Assembly: GCF_001612885.1 (NCBI RefSeq)
Contig: NZ_BDBH01000006.1
Location: forward strand, 207,174-271,173
DNA length: 64,000 nt
Reading direction: 5' to 3'
DNA from: Nocardia harenae NBRC 108248
GTDB taxonomy: Bacteria > Actinomycetota > Actinomycetes > Mycobacteriales > Mycobacteriaceae
Numbering within the stretch: position 1 is the stretch's first letter; each line of letters begins with the position of its first letter. Made by a program: the position numbers and the translations under genes. Below, piece after piece: positions 39,151 through 46,636 of this stretch. The notes beneath the pieces are model-generated. The model ran no database searches and was not told the DNA's origin. It worked only from the letters and a program-made list of their open reading frames with translations.

Positions 39151-39846
39151 GTGTCCGGAGTGCGGGAATTGCTGGCGGTCGGCACCTTCGATCCGCTCGT
39201 CACGGCCGGCCCGGCGGTGGTGTGGGCGGTCGTGCTCACCTTCGTCTTCCTGGAGTGCGCGGTGCTGCTCGGGCTCTTCCTGCCCGGCGACTCCATGCTG
39301 GTCACCGCGGGCATCGTGATGGCGTCGCACGCCTCGGGCGAGGCGCACGTCTGGGCGCTCTCCGGTGGGGCCATGGCCGCCGCCATCGCGGGTAACCAGG
39401 TCGGGTACGTGATCGGCCAGCGCACCGGGCACCACATGGTGGCGCGGAAGAACGGCCGCTATATCAACGCCAAGAATTTGCAGCGGGTCGGCGAGTTGCT
39501 GCGCAAGCACGGCTTCCTCGCGGTGCTGGTGGCGCGCTGGATCCCCTGGGTGCGCACGCTCTGCCCGATGGTGGCGGGCGCGGCCGGGATGGACCACCGC
39601 AAGTACACGATCGCCAGCACCATCGGCGCCATCATCTGGGCCCCGGTGCTGTTGCTGATCGGCTACTACGCGGGCGGCTTCCTGCAGCGGCTGCCCTGGC
39701 TCATGCCGGTGGTCATCGTCGGGCTGGTGCTCGCGCTGGTGCTCGGCACGGTCTTCGGGATCAGGCAGTACCGCCAGGAGATGGCGCGGCCGATCGAGGA
39801 CTACGACCTGGACACCATGCCGATCCAGGTGACCGGGGAGCGCTAG
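39151..39846 (+). CDS. DedA-family membrane protein (Rv0364-like)
   Basis: 231 residues, DedA/VTT fold. The family motif FLECAVLLGLFLPGDSMLVTAGIVM is followed by a re-entrant region and the arginine-containing VARWIPWVRTLCPMVAGAAGM, then two more hydrophobic helices (ASTIGAIIWAPVLLLIGYYAGG, LMPVVIVGLVLALVLGTVFG). DedA proteins are linked to phospholipid/undecaprenyl-phosphate flipping and envelope stability. GTG start at 39151; a TACTGT -10-like element is at 39051-39056. Convergent with the GH76-like gene (3-nt gap). Confidence 0.9.
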   Translation: MSGVRELLAVGTFDPLVTAGPAVVWAVVLTFVFLECAVLLGLFLPGDSMLVTAGIVMASHASGEAHVWALSGGAMAAAIAGNQVGYVIGQRTGHHMVARKNGRYINAKNLQRVGELLRKHGFLAVLVARWIPWVRTLCPMVAGAAGMDHRKYTIASTIGAIIWAPVLLLIGYYAGGFLQRLPWLMPVVIVGLVLALVLGTVFGIRQYRQEMARPIEDYDLDTMPIQVTGER

Positions 39847-39849
39847 GCC

Positions 39850-41013
39850 CTAGAGCCCGGCGGCGGCGATCCGGTGGGCCGCCTCCATCAGCATCCAGCC
39901 GGAGAGCTGAACCGCCAGGTCGCGCTCCGGGACGGTGGAGGCGGTGACCGAGCCGCCGGTGGTGAAGCGGCCCGCGCCGACGCTGTTGCCGGGCAGTTGC
40001 GCGGGCTTGCTCCAGTCGTTGCCGAAGAGCGGCTCGCCCTCGACCTCCAGCCGGTTCGCCCATGCCGCCTCGGCCGAGGCCCTGACCAGCGCGGCGGCGA
40101 TCCTGCGGTCCTCCTCCTGCACCGGGTCGTCGCCGGGCAGCATGATCGCGACCACCGCGAGGTAGCGCATGAGGATGCCGTTGAAGAGGCCGCCGTCGCC
40201 GCCACCGCCGCCGTTGATCACGTCGTTCGTCGACATGCGCGTGCGGACCGCGCCGAGCAGCCGGTGCACCCGGTCCAGGTGGCGCTGGGCGCCGGTGTGC
40301 GCGGCGAGCTCGGCATCCAGGCCGAGCACGACGCCCTGGCAGTAGCTGAAGACCGGCCGCTCGAGCTCGCCGGAGGGCAGGTGGATGCCGTCCAGGATGA
40401 GCCCGGACTCCGGGTCGCGCAGCGTGGCGTCGAGCCAGTCCGACATCTCCTGGGCGCGGCCCCGGTAGCCGAGCCGGGCGAGCGCGATGGCGGCAGGGCC
40501 GTTGGCCGGTGCGTTGAAGAAGTCGGAGCCGATGCGCCAGGGCAGGCCGCCGCCGCGGGCCGGATCCCAGCCGTCGTAGAGCGCCTTCTCCAGCGCGGTG
40601 AGGGCGCGGCGGACGGGCAGGTCCTGGGTGCGCTCGGCGCGCTCCAGGGCGATGGCGAGCCAGGCCATGTCGTCGTAGTACTTGTTGGTCCAGCCGGTGA
40701 GGTTGCGCAGCCGGTGGCTGCGGGCCAGCGCGGCCACCCGGCGGCGGCGGGCCGGGGTCGGGACCCGGTTGGCGGCGTCCACCGCGCAGTCGATGAGGTG
40801 CGCCTGCCACCAGTAGTGCCAGTTGAAGAAGGCGCGCTCGCGCCGGGTGGCGGGCCAGCCGACCACGCCGAGCGCGGTGCGCGGCAGTACCCAGACCGAG
40901 CGCAGGTGCCGGGAGAGGATCGCCGACTCGGCCATGTCCGCGCGCTCGGACCACAGCGCGGAGGTCGCCGCGCCGCTCGATTCGGACTGGGGGCGGCCGC
41001 TCCGCGAGGTCAT
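39850..41013 (-). CDS. Glycoside hydrolase family 76-like protein (Rv0365c-like)
   Basis: 387-residue (alpha/alpha)6-barrel protein. It carries the GH76 catalytic pair in LTGWTNKYYDDMAWLAIALERAE and later barrel motifs GGLPWRIGSDFFNAPANGPAAIALARLG, SYCQGVVLGLDAELA, TNDVINGGGGGDGGLFNGILMRYLAVV. GH76 members are alpha-1,6-mannanases, so a role in mannan or lipomannan remodelling is plausible; no signal peptide is seen, so a cytoplasmic role is also possible. ATG 41013 is used; ATG 41022 three codons upstream is equally possible. Confidence 0.82.
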   Translation of the reverse strand: MTSRSGRPQSESSGAATSALWSERADMAESAILSRHLRSVWVLPRTALGVVGWPATRRERAFFNWHYWWQAHLIDCAVDAANRVPTPARRRRVAALARSHRLRNLTGWTNKYYDDMAWLAIALERAERTQDLPVRRALTALEKALYDGWDPARGGGLPWRIGSDFFNAPANGPAAIALARLGYRGRAQEMSDWLDATLRDPESGLILDGIHLPSGELERPVFSYCQGVVLGLDAELAAHTGAQRHLDRVHRLLGAVRTRMSTNDVINGGGGGDGGLFNGILMRYLAVVAIMLPGDDPVQEEDRRIAAALVRASAEAAWANRLEVEGEPLFGNDWSKPAQLPGNSVGAGRFTTGGSVTASTVPERDLAVQLSGWMLMEAAHRIAAAGL

Positions 41014-41116
41014 ACCGTCCATGGTGCCAGGTCGGCGCGGGGATTCGCGGCCCATTCGTGACCGTTCCGGTCGTGTCCCGGCGCGGCGCGCCGGAGCGGC
41101 ATGCGCGCGGCTCTCG

Positions 41117-41791
41117 TCACCAGGCGGTGCTCAGGTCGGCGTGCTGGCGGATCCAGGCGTGCATGGCGATGCCTGCCGCGACGCCCGCGTTGATGCTCCT
41201 GGTCGAGCCGAACTGGGCGATCGAGACGGTGAGCGCGGCCGCGGCGCGCGCGTGGTCGGTGACGCCGGGGCCCTCCTGGCCGAAGAGCAGCAGGCAGTCG
41301 CGCGGGAGGGTGGCGGTCTCCAGCGGGACCGCGCCGGGCACATTGTCCACCGCGACCACCCGCAACCCGGCACGCCGCGCGTACTCCGCGAGCTCGGCGG
41401 TGCTCCCGTGGTGCTCCAGGTGCTGGTAGCGGTCGGTCACCATGGCGCCACGCCGATTCCAGCGCCGCCTGCCGACGATGTGCACCGCGGCGGCGGCGAA
41501 GGCGTTGGCGGTGCGGACGACGGTGCCGATGTTCGCGTCGTGCCCGAAGTTCTCGATCGCCACGTGGAACGGGTGCCTGCGCGCGTCGATATCGGCGACG
41601 ATCGCCTCCCGCCGCCAGTACCGGTACGCGTCGACCACATTCCGCCGGTCCCCGGTTTCGAGCAGCTCCGGGTCGAGCCGCGGGTCGTCCGGCGGCGCGC
41701 TGCCGTACTCCGCGCGCCACGGCCCGAGCCCGTGCGGATGCTCCCCCCACTCCGTGGGTCCCACCTGCTCGGGCGTCTCGGGGTCGGGCAC
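41117..41791 (-). CDS. TrmH/SpoU-family RNA methyltransferase (Rv0380c-like)
   Basis: 224-residue SPOUT-class 2'-O-methyltransferase. Motif 1 FHVAIENFGHDANIGTVVRTANAFAA, motif 2 CLLLFGQEGPGVTD and motif 3 FGSTRSINAGVAAGIAMHAWIRQ are all present and form the SAM-binding trefoil knot. The N-terminus is longer than in minimal SpoU proteins. The RNA target is unknown. Start is GTG 41791, 6 nt after a TAGCAT -10-like hexamer. Confidence 0.9.
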   Translation of the reverse strand: MPDPETPEQVGPTEWGEHPHGLGPWRAEYGSAPPDDPRLDPELLETGDRRNVVDAYRYWRREAIVADIDARRHPFHVAIENFGHDANIGTVVRTANAFAAAAVHIVGRRRWNRRGAMVTDRYQHLEHHGSTAELAEYARRAGLRVVAVDNVPGAVPLETATLPRDCLLLFGQEGPGVTDHARAAAALTVSIAQFGSTRSINAGVAAGIAMHAWIRQHADLSTAW

Positions 41792-41797
41792 CCGGAC

Positions 41798-41803
41798 ATG
41801 CTA
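41798..41803 (-). promoter_or_regulatory. Putative leaderless -10 of the RNA methyltransferase
   Basis: Minus-strand TAGCAT with 6 nt to the GTG at 41791. It overlaps the stop codon of the upstream DUF4190 gene, so the gene can have its own start within a compact cluster. Confidence 0.4.
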
Positions 41804-42121
41804 GTACGTCGAGGCGGTCGAGCTGCCGGCGAAAAGGGCGATGAGGAAGGCGGCGATGATCACCAGGATGGTGAGGACCAGGATGACGGTGCCGATGATG
41901 CCGCAGATGTAGCCGGCCAGGACGGTGCTGCGGCCGCCGACGGCGCCGCCGGAGTTGTCGATCTCCGCGAGCGCCTTGCGGCCCATCACGAGGGCAACCG
42001 GGGCGAGGAACTGGCACAGCACGAGGCCGAGCACGCCCACAATGACGATGGCGGTGGCCTGCGGGTGGTCCGGCGGCCGGAAGTAGGGCTGCTGCGGGTA
42101 CCCGGCCGGGGGGTAGGTCAT
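41801..42121 (-). CDS. DUF4190-type small membrane protein
   Basis: 106 residues: a Pro/Tyr/Gln-rich N-terminus (MTYPPAGYPQQPYFRPPDHPQ), a first hydrophobic helix (AIVIVGVLGLVLCQFLAPVALVMG), the KALAEIDNSGGAVGGRS loop, and a second long helix (YICGIIGTVILVLTILVIIAAFLIALFAG). This pattern is typical of DUF4190 proteins of actinobacteria; no function is established. Ends next to the RNA methyltransferase start. Confidence 0.82.
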   Translation of the reverse strand: MTYPPAGYPQQPYFRPPDHPQATAIVIVGVLGLVLCQFLAPVALVMGRKALAEIDNSGGAVGGRSTVLAGYICGIIGTVILVLTILVIIAAFLIALFAGSSTASTY

Positions 42122-42158
42122 GCGCAGATAGTACGGCCGCGTGCTCGCGGTGCCCCGG

Positions 42159-42851
42159 CTACGGGATCGAGGCGTGCGCGGCGGGATCGGCGAGCAGGTA
42201 CTGCGCCGCGGCGTAGGTGGCCAGGATGGCGCCCTCGGCCAGCCGCCGCGCGCGCTCGCCGCGCAGCAGCAGCCTGCGCAGCACGATGAGCCCGTCCGAG
42301 ACGGTGAAGAGCAGCGCGCCGAGCCCGAGCCTGCTGCGCGGATCCTCGTCCGGCAGGACGACCCCGGCAACGGTCGGCGAGTTGGGCGCCAGATCGGGAT
42401 CGGAGGCGAGCACCCCGGCCGCCCCGAGCGCCAGGCCGTACCCGGTGAGCGGCGCCGCCACCGCGGGCGCCTGCGCCCGCAGCAACCCGGCGGCCCCGGC
42501 CAGGGCCAGCAGCCGCGGCACCGCGGCGGCCGCGGTCGGCCGGGCCCCGCGCCGCCACCAGAGCGCGGCGTAGCAGCCCTGCATGACCCCGAACGCCGAG
42601 GCTCCCGCCACCAGCCTGCGGTCGTCGTCCGGGTCGATGAGCAGCACGTCGCCGACGGTGGCGGCGCCGAGCGCCGCGAGCAGCGTGCGCCGCCCGGCCG
42701 GGTCGATCGCCTTCCCCGCCACCGCGACATCCGCGGCGAGCAGCGGCATGAGCAGCGGCTTGCCCAGCCACTGCCAGCGCTCGCGGCCGGTGACGGCGCC
42801 TGCGACGGTGAGCGCCGCCGCGGCCAGGAACCCGGCCCGGAACGGCCGCAT
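42159..42851 (-). CDS. YhhN/TMEM86-family lysoplasmalogenase-like protein
   Basis: 230 residues, about seven to eight hydrophobic segments. Conserved acidic residues in DVLLIDPDDDRRLVAGASAFGVMQGCYAALWW and in the late FTVSDGLIVLRRLLL match the YhhN family, whose animal members hydrolyse lysoplasmalogen; the bacterial substrate is not known. The start overlaps the FabH-like stop (ATGA), so translation is coupled to that gene, suggesting a lipid-related role. Confidence 0.82.
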   Translation of the reverse strand: MRPFRAGFLAAAALTVAGAVTGRERWQWLGKPLLMPLLAADVAVAGKAIDPAGRRTLLAALGAATVGDVLLIDPDDDRRLVAGASAFGVMQGCYAALWWRRGARPTAAAAVPRLLALAGAAGLLRAQAPAVAAPLTGYGLALGAAGVLASDPDLAPNSPTVAGVVLPDEDPRSRLGLGALLFTVSDGLIVLRRLLLRGERARRLAEGAILATYAAAQYLLADPAAHASIP

Positions 42852-43906
42852 CAGAAGCTCGGCTCCCTGGGGGCGGGCGGCAGCGTGACCACCTGGCCCG
42901 CGTAGCTGAGCCCGGCGCCGAAGCCGAGCAGCAGCGCGGTCTGGCCGCCCTTGGCCTTCCCGGTCACCAGCATCTCCTCGATGGCGAGCGGGATGGAGGC
43001 GGCCGAGGTGTTGCCGGTGTTCTCGATGTCGTTCGCCATCGGGATCTCGTCGGCGAGGCCGAGGTTCTTCTTCATCAGCTCGTTGATCCTGGCATTGGCC
43101 TGGTGCGGGATGAAGACCTCGAGCTCCTCCTTGGAGACCCCGGAGACCTCCAGCGCCGTGGAGAGGGCGCGCGGCAGCGTCACCGCGGCCCAGCGGAAGA
43201 CCCGCGGCCCCTCCATCCGGATCACCATGCGCCCCACCGGATCCGCGGCCGGATCGGTGCCCTGCAGTTCCTCCGCGCGGTCCTCGTAGGCGAGGATGTC
43301 GTAGTTCTGCGAGATGGCGAGCGCGTTCTCCCCGTCACTGCCCCAGACGGTGGGCGAGATGCCGTTCTCCTCGCTCGGGCCGATCACCACCGCGCCCGCG
43401 CCGTCGCCGAAGATGAAGGCGGTGCCGCGATCGTGCGGGTCCATCCCGACCGACATGGTCTCGACCCCGATGAGCAGCACGTACTTCGCCGACCCGGCCC
43501 GGATCAGGTCCGCGCCGACGCCGAGGCCGTAGCAGAACCCGCCGCAGCCGCTCTCCAGATCGAAGGCCGCGACCCCGTTGATGCCGAGGTCGTAGGCGAT
43601 CGAGGGGGCGCCGTGCGGGGTCTTGTACGGCCAGGTGCCGGTGGCCAGGATGACGGTGCCGATCTCGGCGCGGTCGATCCCGCTGCTCACGATGGCCCGC
43701 TCGGCGGCGGCGACGGCGATCGTGCGGACCGTCTCCTCGCCGCTGATCCAGCGCCGGTTGCGGATCCCGCTGCGTTCGAAGATCCACTGGTCGGTGGAGT
43801 CGAGCACCTCGCAGACCTCGTCGTTGCTCACGAGGCGGGCGGGTCGATACGCACCGATACCGAGCATCGCCACATTCTCTCGGCCCTTGTTGACAGCAAT
43901 GCTCAC
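42851..43906 (-). CDS. 3-oxoacyl-ACP synthase III (FabH-like)
   Basis: 351-residue thiolase-fold condensing enzyme. The FabH catalytic triad is intact: Cys in AAFDLESGCGGFCYGLG (about residue 121), His in VFIPHQANARINELM and Asn in DIENTGNTSAASIPLAIEE. The N-terminus (AMLGIGAYRPARLVSNDEVCE, STDQWIFERSGIRNRRW) resembles mycobacterial FabH, which links FAS-I products to FAS-II, though a secondary-metabolite starter role is possible. GTG 43906 is used; GTG 43909 and GTG 43939 are in frame. pyrE lies 51 nt upstream, same strand. Confidence 0.88.
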   Translation of the reverse strand: MSIAVNKGRENVAMLGIGAYRPARLVSNDEVCEVLDSTDQWIFERSGIRNRRWISGEETVRTIAVAAAERAIVSSGIDRAEIGTVILATGTWPYKTPHGAPSIAYDLGINGVAAFDLESGCGGFCYGLGVGADLIRAGSAKYVLLIGVETMSVGMDPHDRGTAFIFGDGAGAVVIGPSEENGISPTVWGSDGENALAISQNYDILAYEDRAEELQGTDPAADPVGRMVIRMEGPRVFRWAAVTLPRALSTALEVSGVSKEELEVFIPHQANARINELMKKNLGLADEIPMANDIENTGNTSAASIPLAIEEMLVTGKAKGGQTALLLGFGAGLSYAGQVVTLPPAPREPSF

Positions 43907-43957
43907 CACGGGTGACTCACACAACCCTTCGAAACGCACGATAAACCGCTCATCAGG

Positions 43958-44533
43958 CTAACCCAGCTCGAGATCGGCCAATCCGAGGATGGACCGGTAC
44001 CCCAGCCCCTCGGCGGCGATCACCTGGTCGGCGCCGGTCTCCCGATCGACGACGGTGGCGACGCCGACCACCTCGGCGCCTGCCTCGCGCAGCGCGCGCA
44101 CCGCGGTGAGCGGGGAGTTCCCGGTGGTGGTCGTGTCCTCCACCACGAGCACCCGGCGGCCCGCGACGTCCGGGCCCTCGATCCGGCGCTGCATGCCGTG
44201 CTCCTTGGCGGCCTTGCGCACCACGAAGGCGTTGATCGGGCGGCCGGGGGCGTGCAGCACGGCGAGCGCGACCGGGTCGGCGCCCATGGTCAGCCCGCCG
44301 ACGGCCTCGAAGTCCCAGTCCGCGACCAGCTCGCGCAGCAGGCTGCCGATCAGCGGGGCCGCGCGGTGGTGCAGGGTGGCGCGGCGCAGGTCGACGTAGT
44401 AGTCGGCGCGGTTGCCGGAGGACAGGGTCACCGGGCCGTGCACGACGGCCAGCTCGCGCACGAGGCGCGCCAGCTCGTCCCGGTCGGCGGAGCCGGAGCG
44501 GTGCTGAGCCGTCTCGATGGCGTGGTCGATCAT
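43958..44533 (-). CDS. pyrE: Orotate phosphoribosyltransferase
   Basis: Joins orotate to PRPP in pyrimidine synthesis. 191 residues; the PRPP-binding loop is RRVLVVEDTTTTGNSPLTAVRALREAGAEVVGVATVVDRETGA, with substrate strands GPVTLSSGNRADYYVDLRRATLHH and VGGLTMGADPVALAVLHA. ATG 44533 follows an AAAGGA/GAGACGAG region. The open frame continues upstream without conserved residues. Same neighbourhood as Rv0382c. Confidence 0.94.
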   Translation of the reverse strand: MIDHAIETAQHRSGSADRDELARLVRELAVVHGPVTLSSGNRADYYVDLRRATLHHRAAPLIGSLLRELVADWDFEAVGGLTMGADPVALAVLHAPGRPINAFVVRKAAKEHGMQRRIEGPDVAGRRVLVVEDTTTTGNSPLTAVRALREAGAEVVGVATVVDRETGADQVIAAEGLGYRSILGLADLELG

Positions 44534-44723
44534 CTCGTCTCGCGTCCTTTCGCGTGCGTCGGACAAAATCCGGCGCGCCTGTCGCACGAGCGTCCGCCGG
44601 TCGCGGTCTCCGGTACGCGCGCGCAGCCATCGACGCACGATCCGGCTGTCGTCGGGATCCGGCTGCGGCCGGACCACGGACCAATACTGCGGTTGCAGGA
44701 TACGTGCCGGGCGGGCGTACCGG

Positions 44724-45665
44724 TTACTGCGGGACCGGCCCCTGGTAGGGGCGGAACCCGGGGTGGAACGGGCCGCCGGGGCGGTCGCCCGGCTCGTCGC
44801 CGTCCGCGTCCGGCTCGGGGCCGCCCGGCCGCTCCTGGCGGCGCGGCTCGTCCCGCTTGCCAGGCACCACGGCCAGGCTGGGCCTGCGCTGCCCCGGTTC
44901 GGCGCCGGGGTCGGCGGCCGGTCGCTCGTCGCCGCGCGGCCGATCGGCGGATTCGGCTGCGGCACCGCGGTTTCCGGCCGGGTCGTCGGCGTCGTCCCCG
45001 CGGCGCGGCTTGGCCCGGCCGCCGGGGCGGCCGAAATCGCCGTCGCCGTAGGTGTCGCTCTCCGGCGGAAGCACGTGCAGCAGACCGGAAAGGCGAAGGA
45101 CGGCGTCGATCGAGGTCTCCCAGTCGCGCGAGCCGGTGCCGATGGAGAGCATGCCGAGGGTCCAGTTGCCCTCGCTCCACAGCATCTGCACGATGTCGGG
45201 CAGCGACTCGATGAACGCGACCATCCGCTGATCCACGGCGTGCCTGGCGATCTCGGGGTTGGTCGCGAAGACCACCCGGTCGCCGATCGCGCCGAGCAGC
45301 TCCAGGTCGGCGTCCTTCGGCGGGGACGCGGTCTTCAGCCGCATGTCCACGTCGATGTCCGAGCCGATCTGCCTGCGCACCGCGATCAGCGTCGCCGAGT
45401 CCTCCAGGTCGAAGAGCACGAACTTCTCGCCCTTGCGGATACCGGAGACCACGTCGACCGCGGAGAGGTAGCCGAGCTTGGCCAGCGCCCCGCGGCGCCA
45501 GGTCGAAGGTAGCGCCGGCTCCACCGACACGTAGGTGTATCCCTGGGCCTTCGCCCACACCTGGCGCGCGTGACCGGTCCGCTGCCGTTGCGCCCGGTCG
45601 AAATACAGCAGGACGACCGCGCCAACCAGCGCGATCGCCGCCAACCCGAACCACATCTCCGTCAT
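44724..45665 (-). CDS. Membrane-anchored protein, Rv0383c-like
   Basis: 313 residues. One N-terminal helix (MWFGLAAIALVGAVVLLYFD) then a soluble domain of about 200 residues (GHARQVWAKAQGYTYVSVEPALPSTWRRGAL, SGIRKGEKFVLFDLEDSATLIAVRR, DRVVFATNPEIARHAVDQRMVAFIESLPD) and a charged Arg/Asp/Pro-rich tail from about 225. No catalytic motif is visible. Located between pyrE and the DUF5666-like gene, as in mycobacteria. ATG 45665. The 190 bp after its stop, before pyrE, show no gene; TATCCT near 44700 may be a pyrE -10. Confidence 0.72.
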   Translation of the reverse strand: MTEMWFGLAAIALVGAVVLLYFDRAQRQRTGHARQVWAKAQGYTYVSVEPALPSTWRRGALAKLGYLSAVDVVSGIRKGEKFVLFDLEDSATLIAVRRQIGSDIDVDMRLKTASPPKDADLELLGAIGDRVVFATNPEIARHAVDQRMVAFIESLPDIVQMLWSEGNWTLGMLSIGTGSRDWETSIDAVLRLSGLLHVLPPESDTYGDGDFGRPGGRAKPRRGDDADDPAGNRGAAAESADRPRGDERPAADPGAEPGQRRPSLAVVPGKRDEPRRQERPGGPEPDADGDEPGDRPGGPFHPGFRPYQGPVPQ

Positions 45666-45744
45666 CGCCGCACAGCCTAACCAGCCGATCCCGTGATTGC
45701 CCCGCACCCTCGGCTCGTGGCGGCCCGGGTCGCTGTCCGCGCGG

Positions 45745-46572
45745 TCATCGGCCACCCCCGGAAAGCCCGGTGCTGATGATGATCTCGGCGAGAATATTGC
45801 CGTCGGAGCCCTTGTCGCCCTGCACCACGACCATCTCGCCGACCGGCAGGTCGGCCGCCTCGGTGACGCCGAGCGAGATCACCTGGGTGCGGGCGTCGGT
45901 GCGGACGGTGACGGTCTTGCCGTCCAGGGTGCTCAGGGTCAGGGTGCCGCCGTCGTTGGCGGTGATCGAGCCCATGGCGCTGCCCAGGTCGTCCAGGCCG
46001 GGCAGGCCGGGGATCTGGCTCGGCAGCGCCGGGAAGGACGGGGTGGTCTGGTTGCCCGAGGGCGGCGCGGTCGTGCGCGCGGGCGGGCGGGCGGCGGTGG
46101 TCGTGGTGCCGGAGGCGGTGGAATCGTCGTCGCCGCCGGTGAAGTACAGCCCGGCGAAGACGCCGAGCACCGCGATCAGCAGCACGACGGCGAGGCCGAG
46201 GCCGATCCACAGCCCGGTATTGCGCTTGGGCGGCGGCGGGCCGCCCCGGTACCCGGGCTGCGGGTAGCCGGGCGGCGGCGGGTTGCCCCAATTCTGCTGC
46301 TGCGGCTGGCCGTACGCCTGCGTCGGCGGCGGTTGCTGCTGGTAGGGCTGCTGCGCGGTGCCGCCCTGCCCCTCGTACGGGCCCCACTGGCTGTCGTAGG
46401 AGGGGAATTCGCGGGTGGCGTCCGGGGGTGGCGGCGGCGTCCATTCGCCGTACCCGCCCGCCGAGCCACCGAACACGTTCGTCGGCGGTGCGCCCGACGT
46501 ACCCGGCGCGCCGAGGTGTTGGGTCGGACTGTCGTCCGGCCGCTGCCCCCAGGGGTCCTTCGGGTTCGTCAT
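45745..46572 (-). CDS. Single-pass membrane protein with DUF5666-like C-terminus
   Basis: 275 residues: Pro/Gln/Gly/Tyr-rich cytoplasmic region (1-115; repeats of QQPYQQQPPP and PPPPGYPQPGYRGGPPPP type), one helix (GLWIGLGLAVVLLIAVLGVFAGLYF), a Thr/Pro linker, and an external beta domain MGSITANDGGTLTLSTLDGKTVTVRTDARTQVISLG, VGEMVVVQGDKGSDGNILAEIIIS, resembling DUF5666 OB-like domains. Function unknown. The ATG lies 6 nt after a TACCCT -10-like hexamer. Confidence 0.75.
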   Translation of the reverse strand: MTNPKDPWGQRPDDSPTQHLGAPGTSGAPPTNVFGGSAGGYGEWTPPPPPDATREFPSYDSQWGPYEGQGGTAQQPYQQQPPPTQAYGQPQQQNWGNPPPPGYPQPGYRGGPPPPKRNTGLWIGLGLAVVLLIAVLGVFAGLYFTGGDDDSTASGTTTTAARPPARTTAPPSGNQTTPSFPALPSQIPGLPGLDDLGSAMGSITANDGGTLTLSTLDGKTVTVRTDARTQVISLGVTEAADLPVGEMVVVQGDKGSDGNILAEIIISTGLSGGGR

Positions 46573-46578
46573 AGGTAC

Positions 46579-46584
46579 AGGGTA
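46579..46584 (-). promoter_or_regulatory. Putative leaderless -10 of the DUF5666-like gene
   Basis: Minus-strand TACCCT followed by GTACCT and the ATG at 46572. It lies just after the clpB terminator hairpin, consistent with an independent promoter. Confidence 0.4.
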
Positions 46585-46594
46585 CGAACTGCGA

Positions 46595-46628
46595 GAGGCG
46601 CGGTCACCTGTATGGGTGACCGCGCCTC
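46595..46628 (-). terminator. Stem-loop terminator after clpB
   Basis: Perfect 14-bp arms GAGGCGCGGTCACC (46595-46608) and GGTGACCGCGCCTC (46615-46628) with a 6-nt loop, 8 nt past the clpB stop. No U-tract. Confidence 0.7.
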
Positions 46629-46636
46629 CCGCGTTC

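Noticed and set aside
44534..44723. Possible tRNA or small RNA upstream of pyrE
   Set aside because: Some G/C-rich inverted stretches exist, but no cloverleaf, T-loop GTTCRA or anticodon arm could be assembled.
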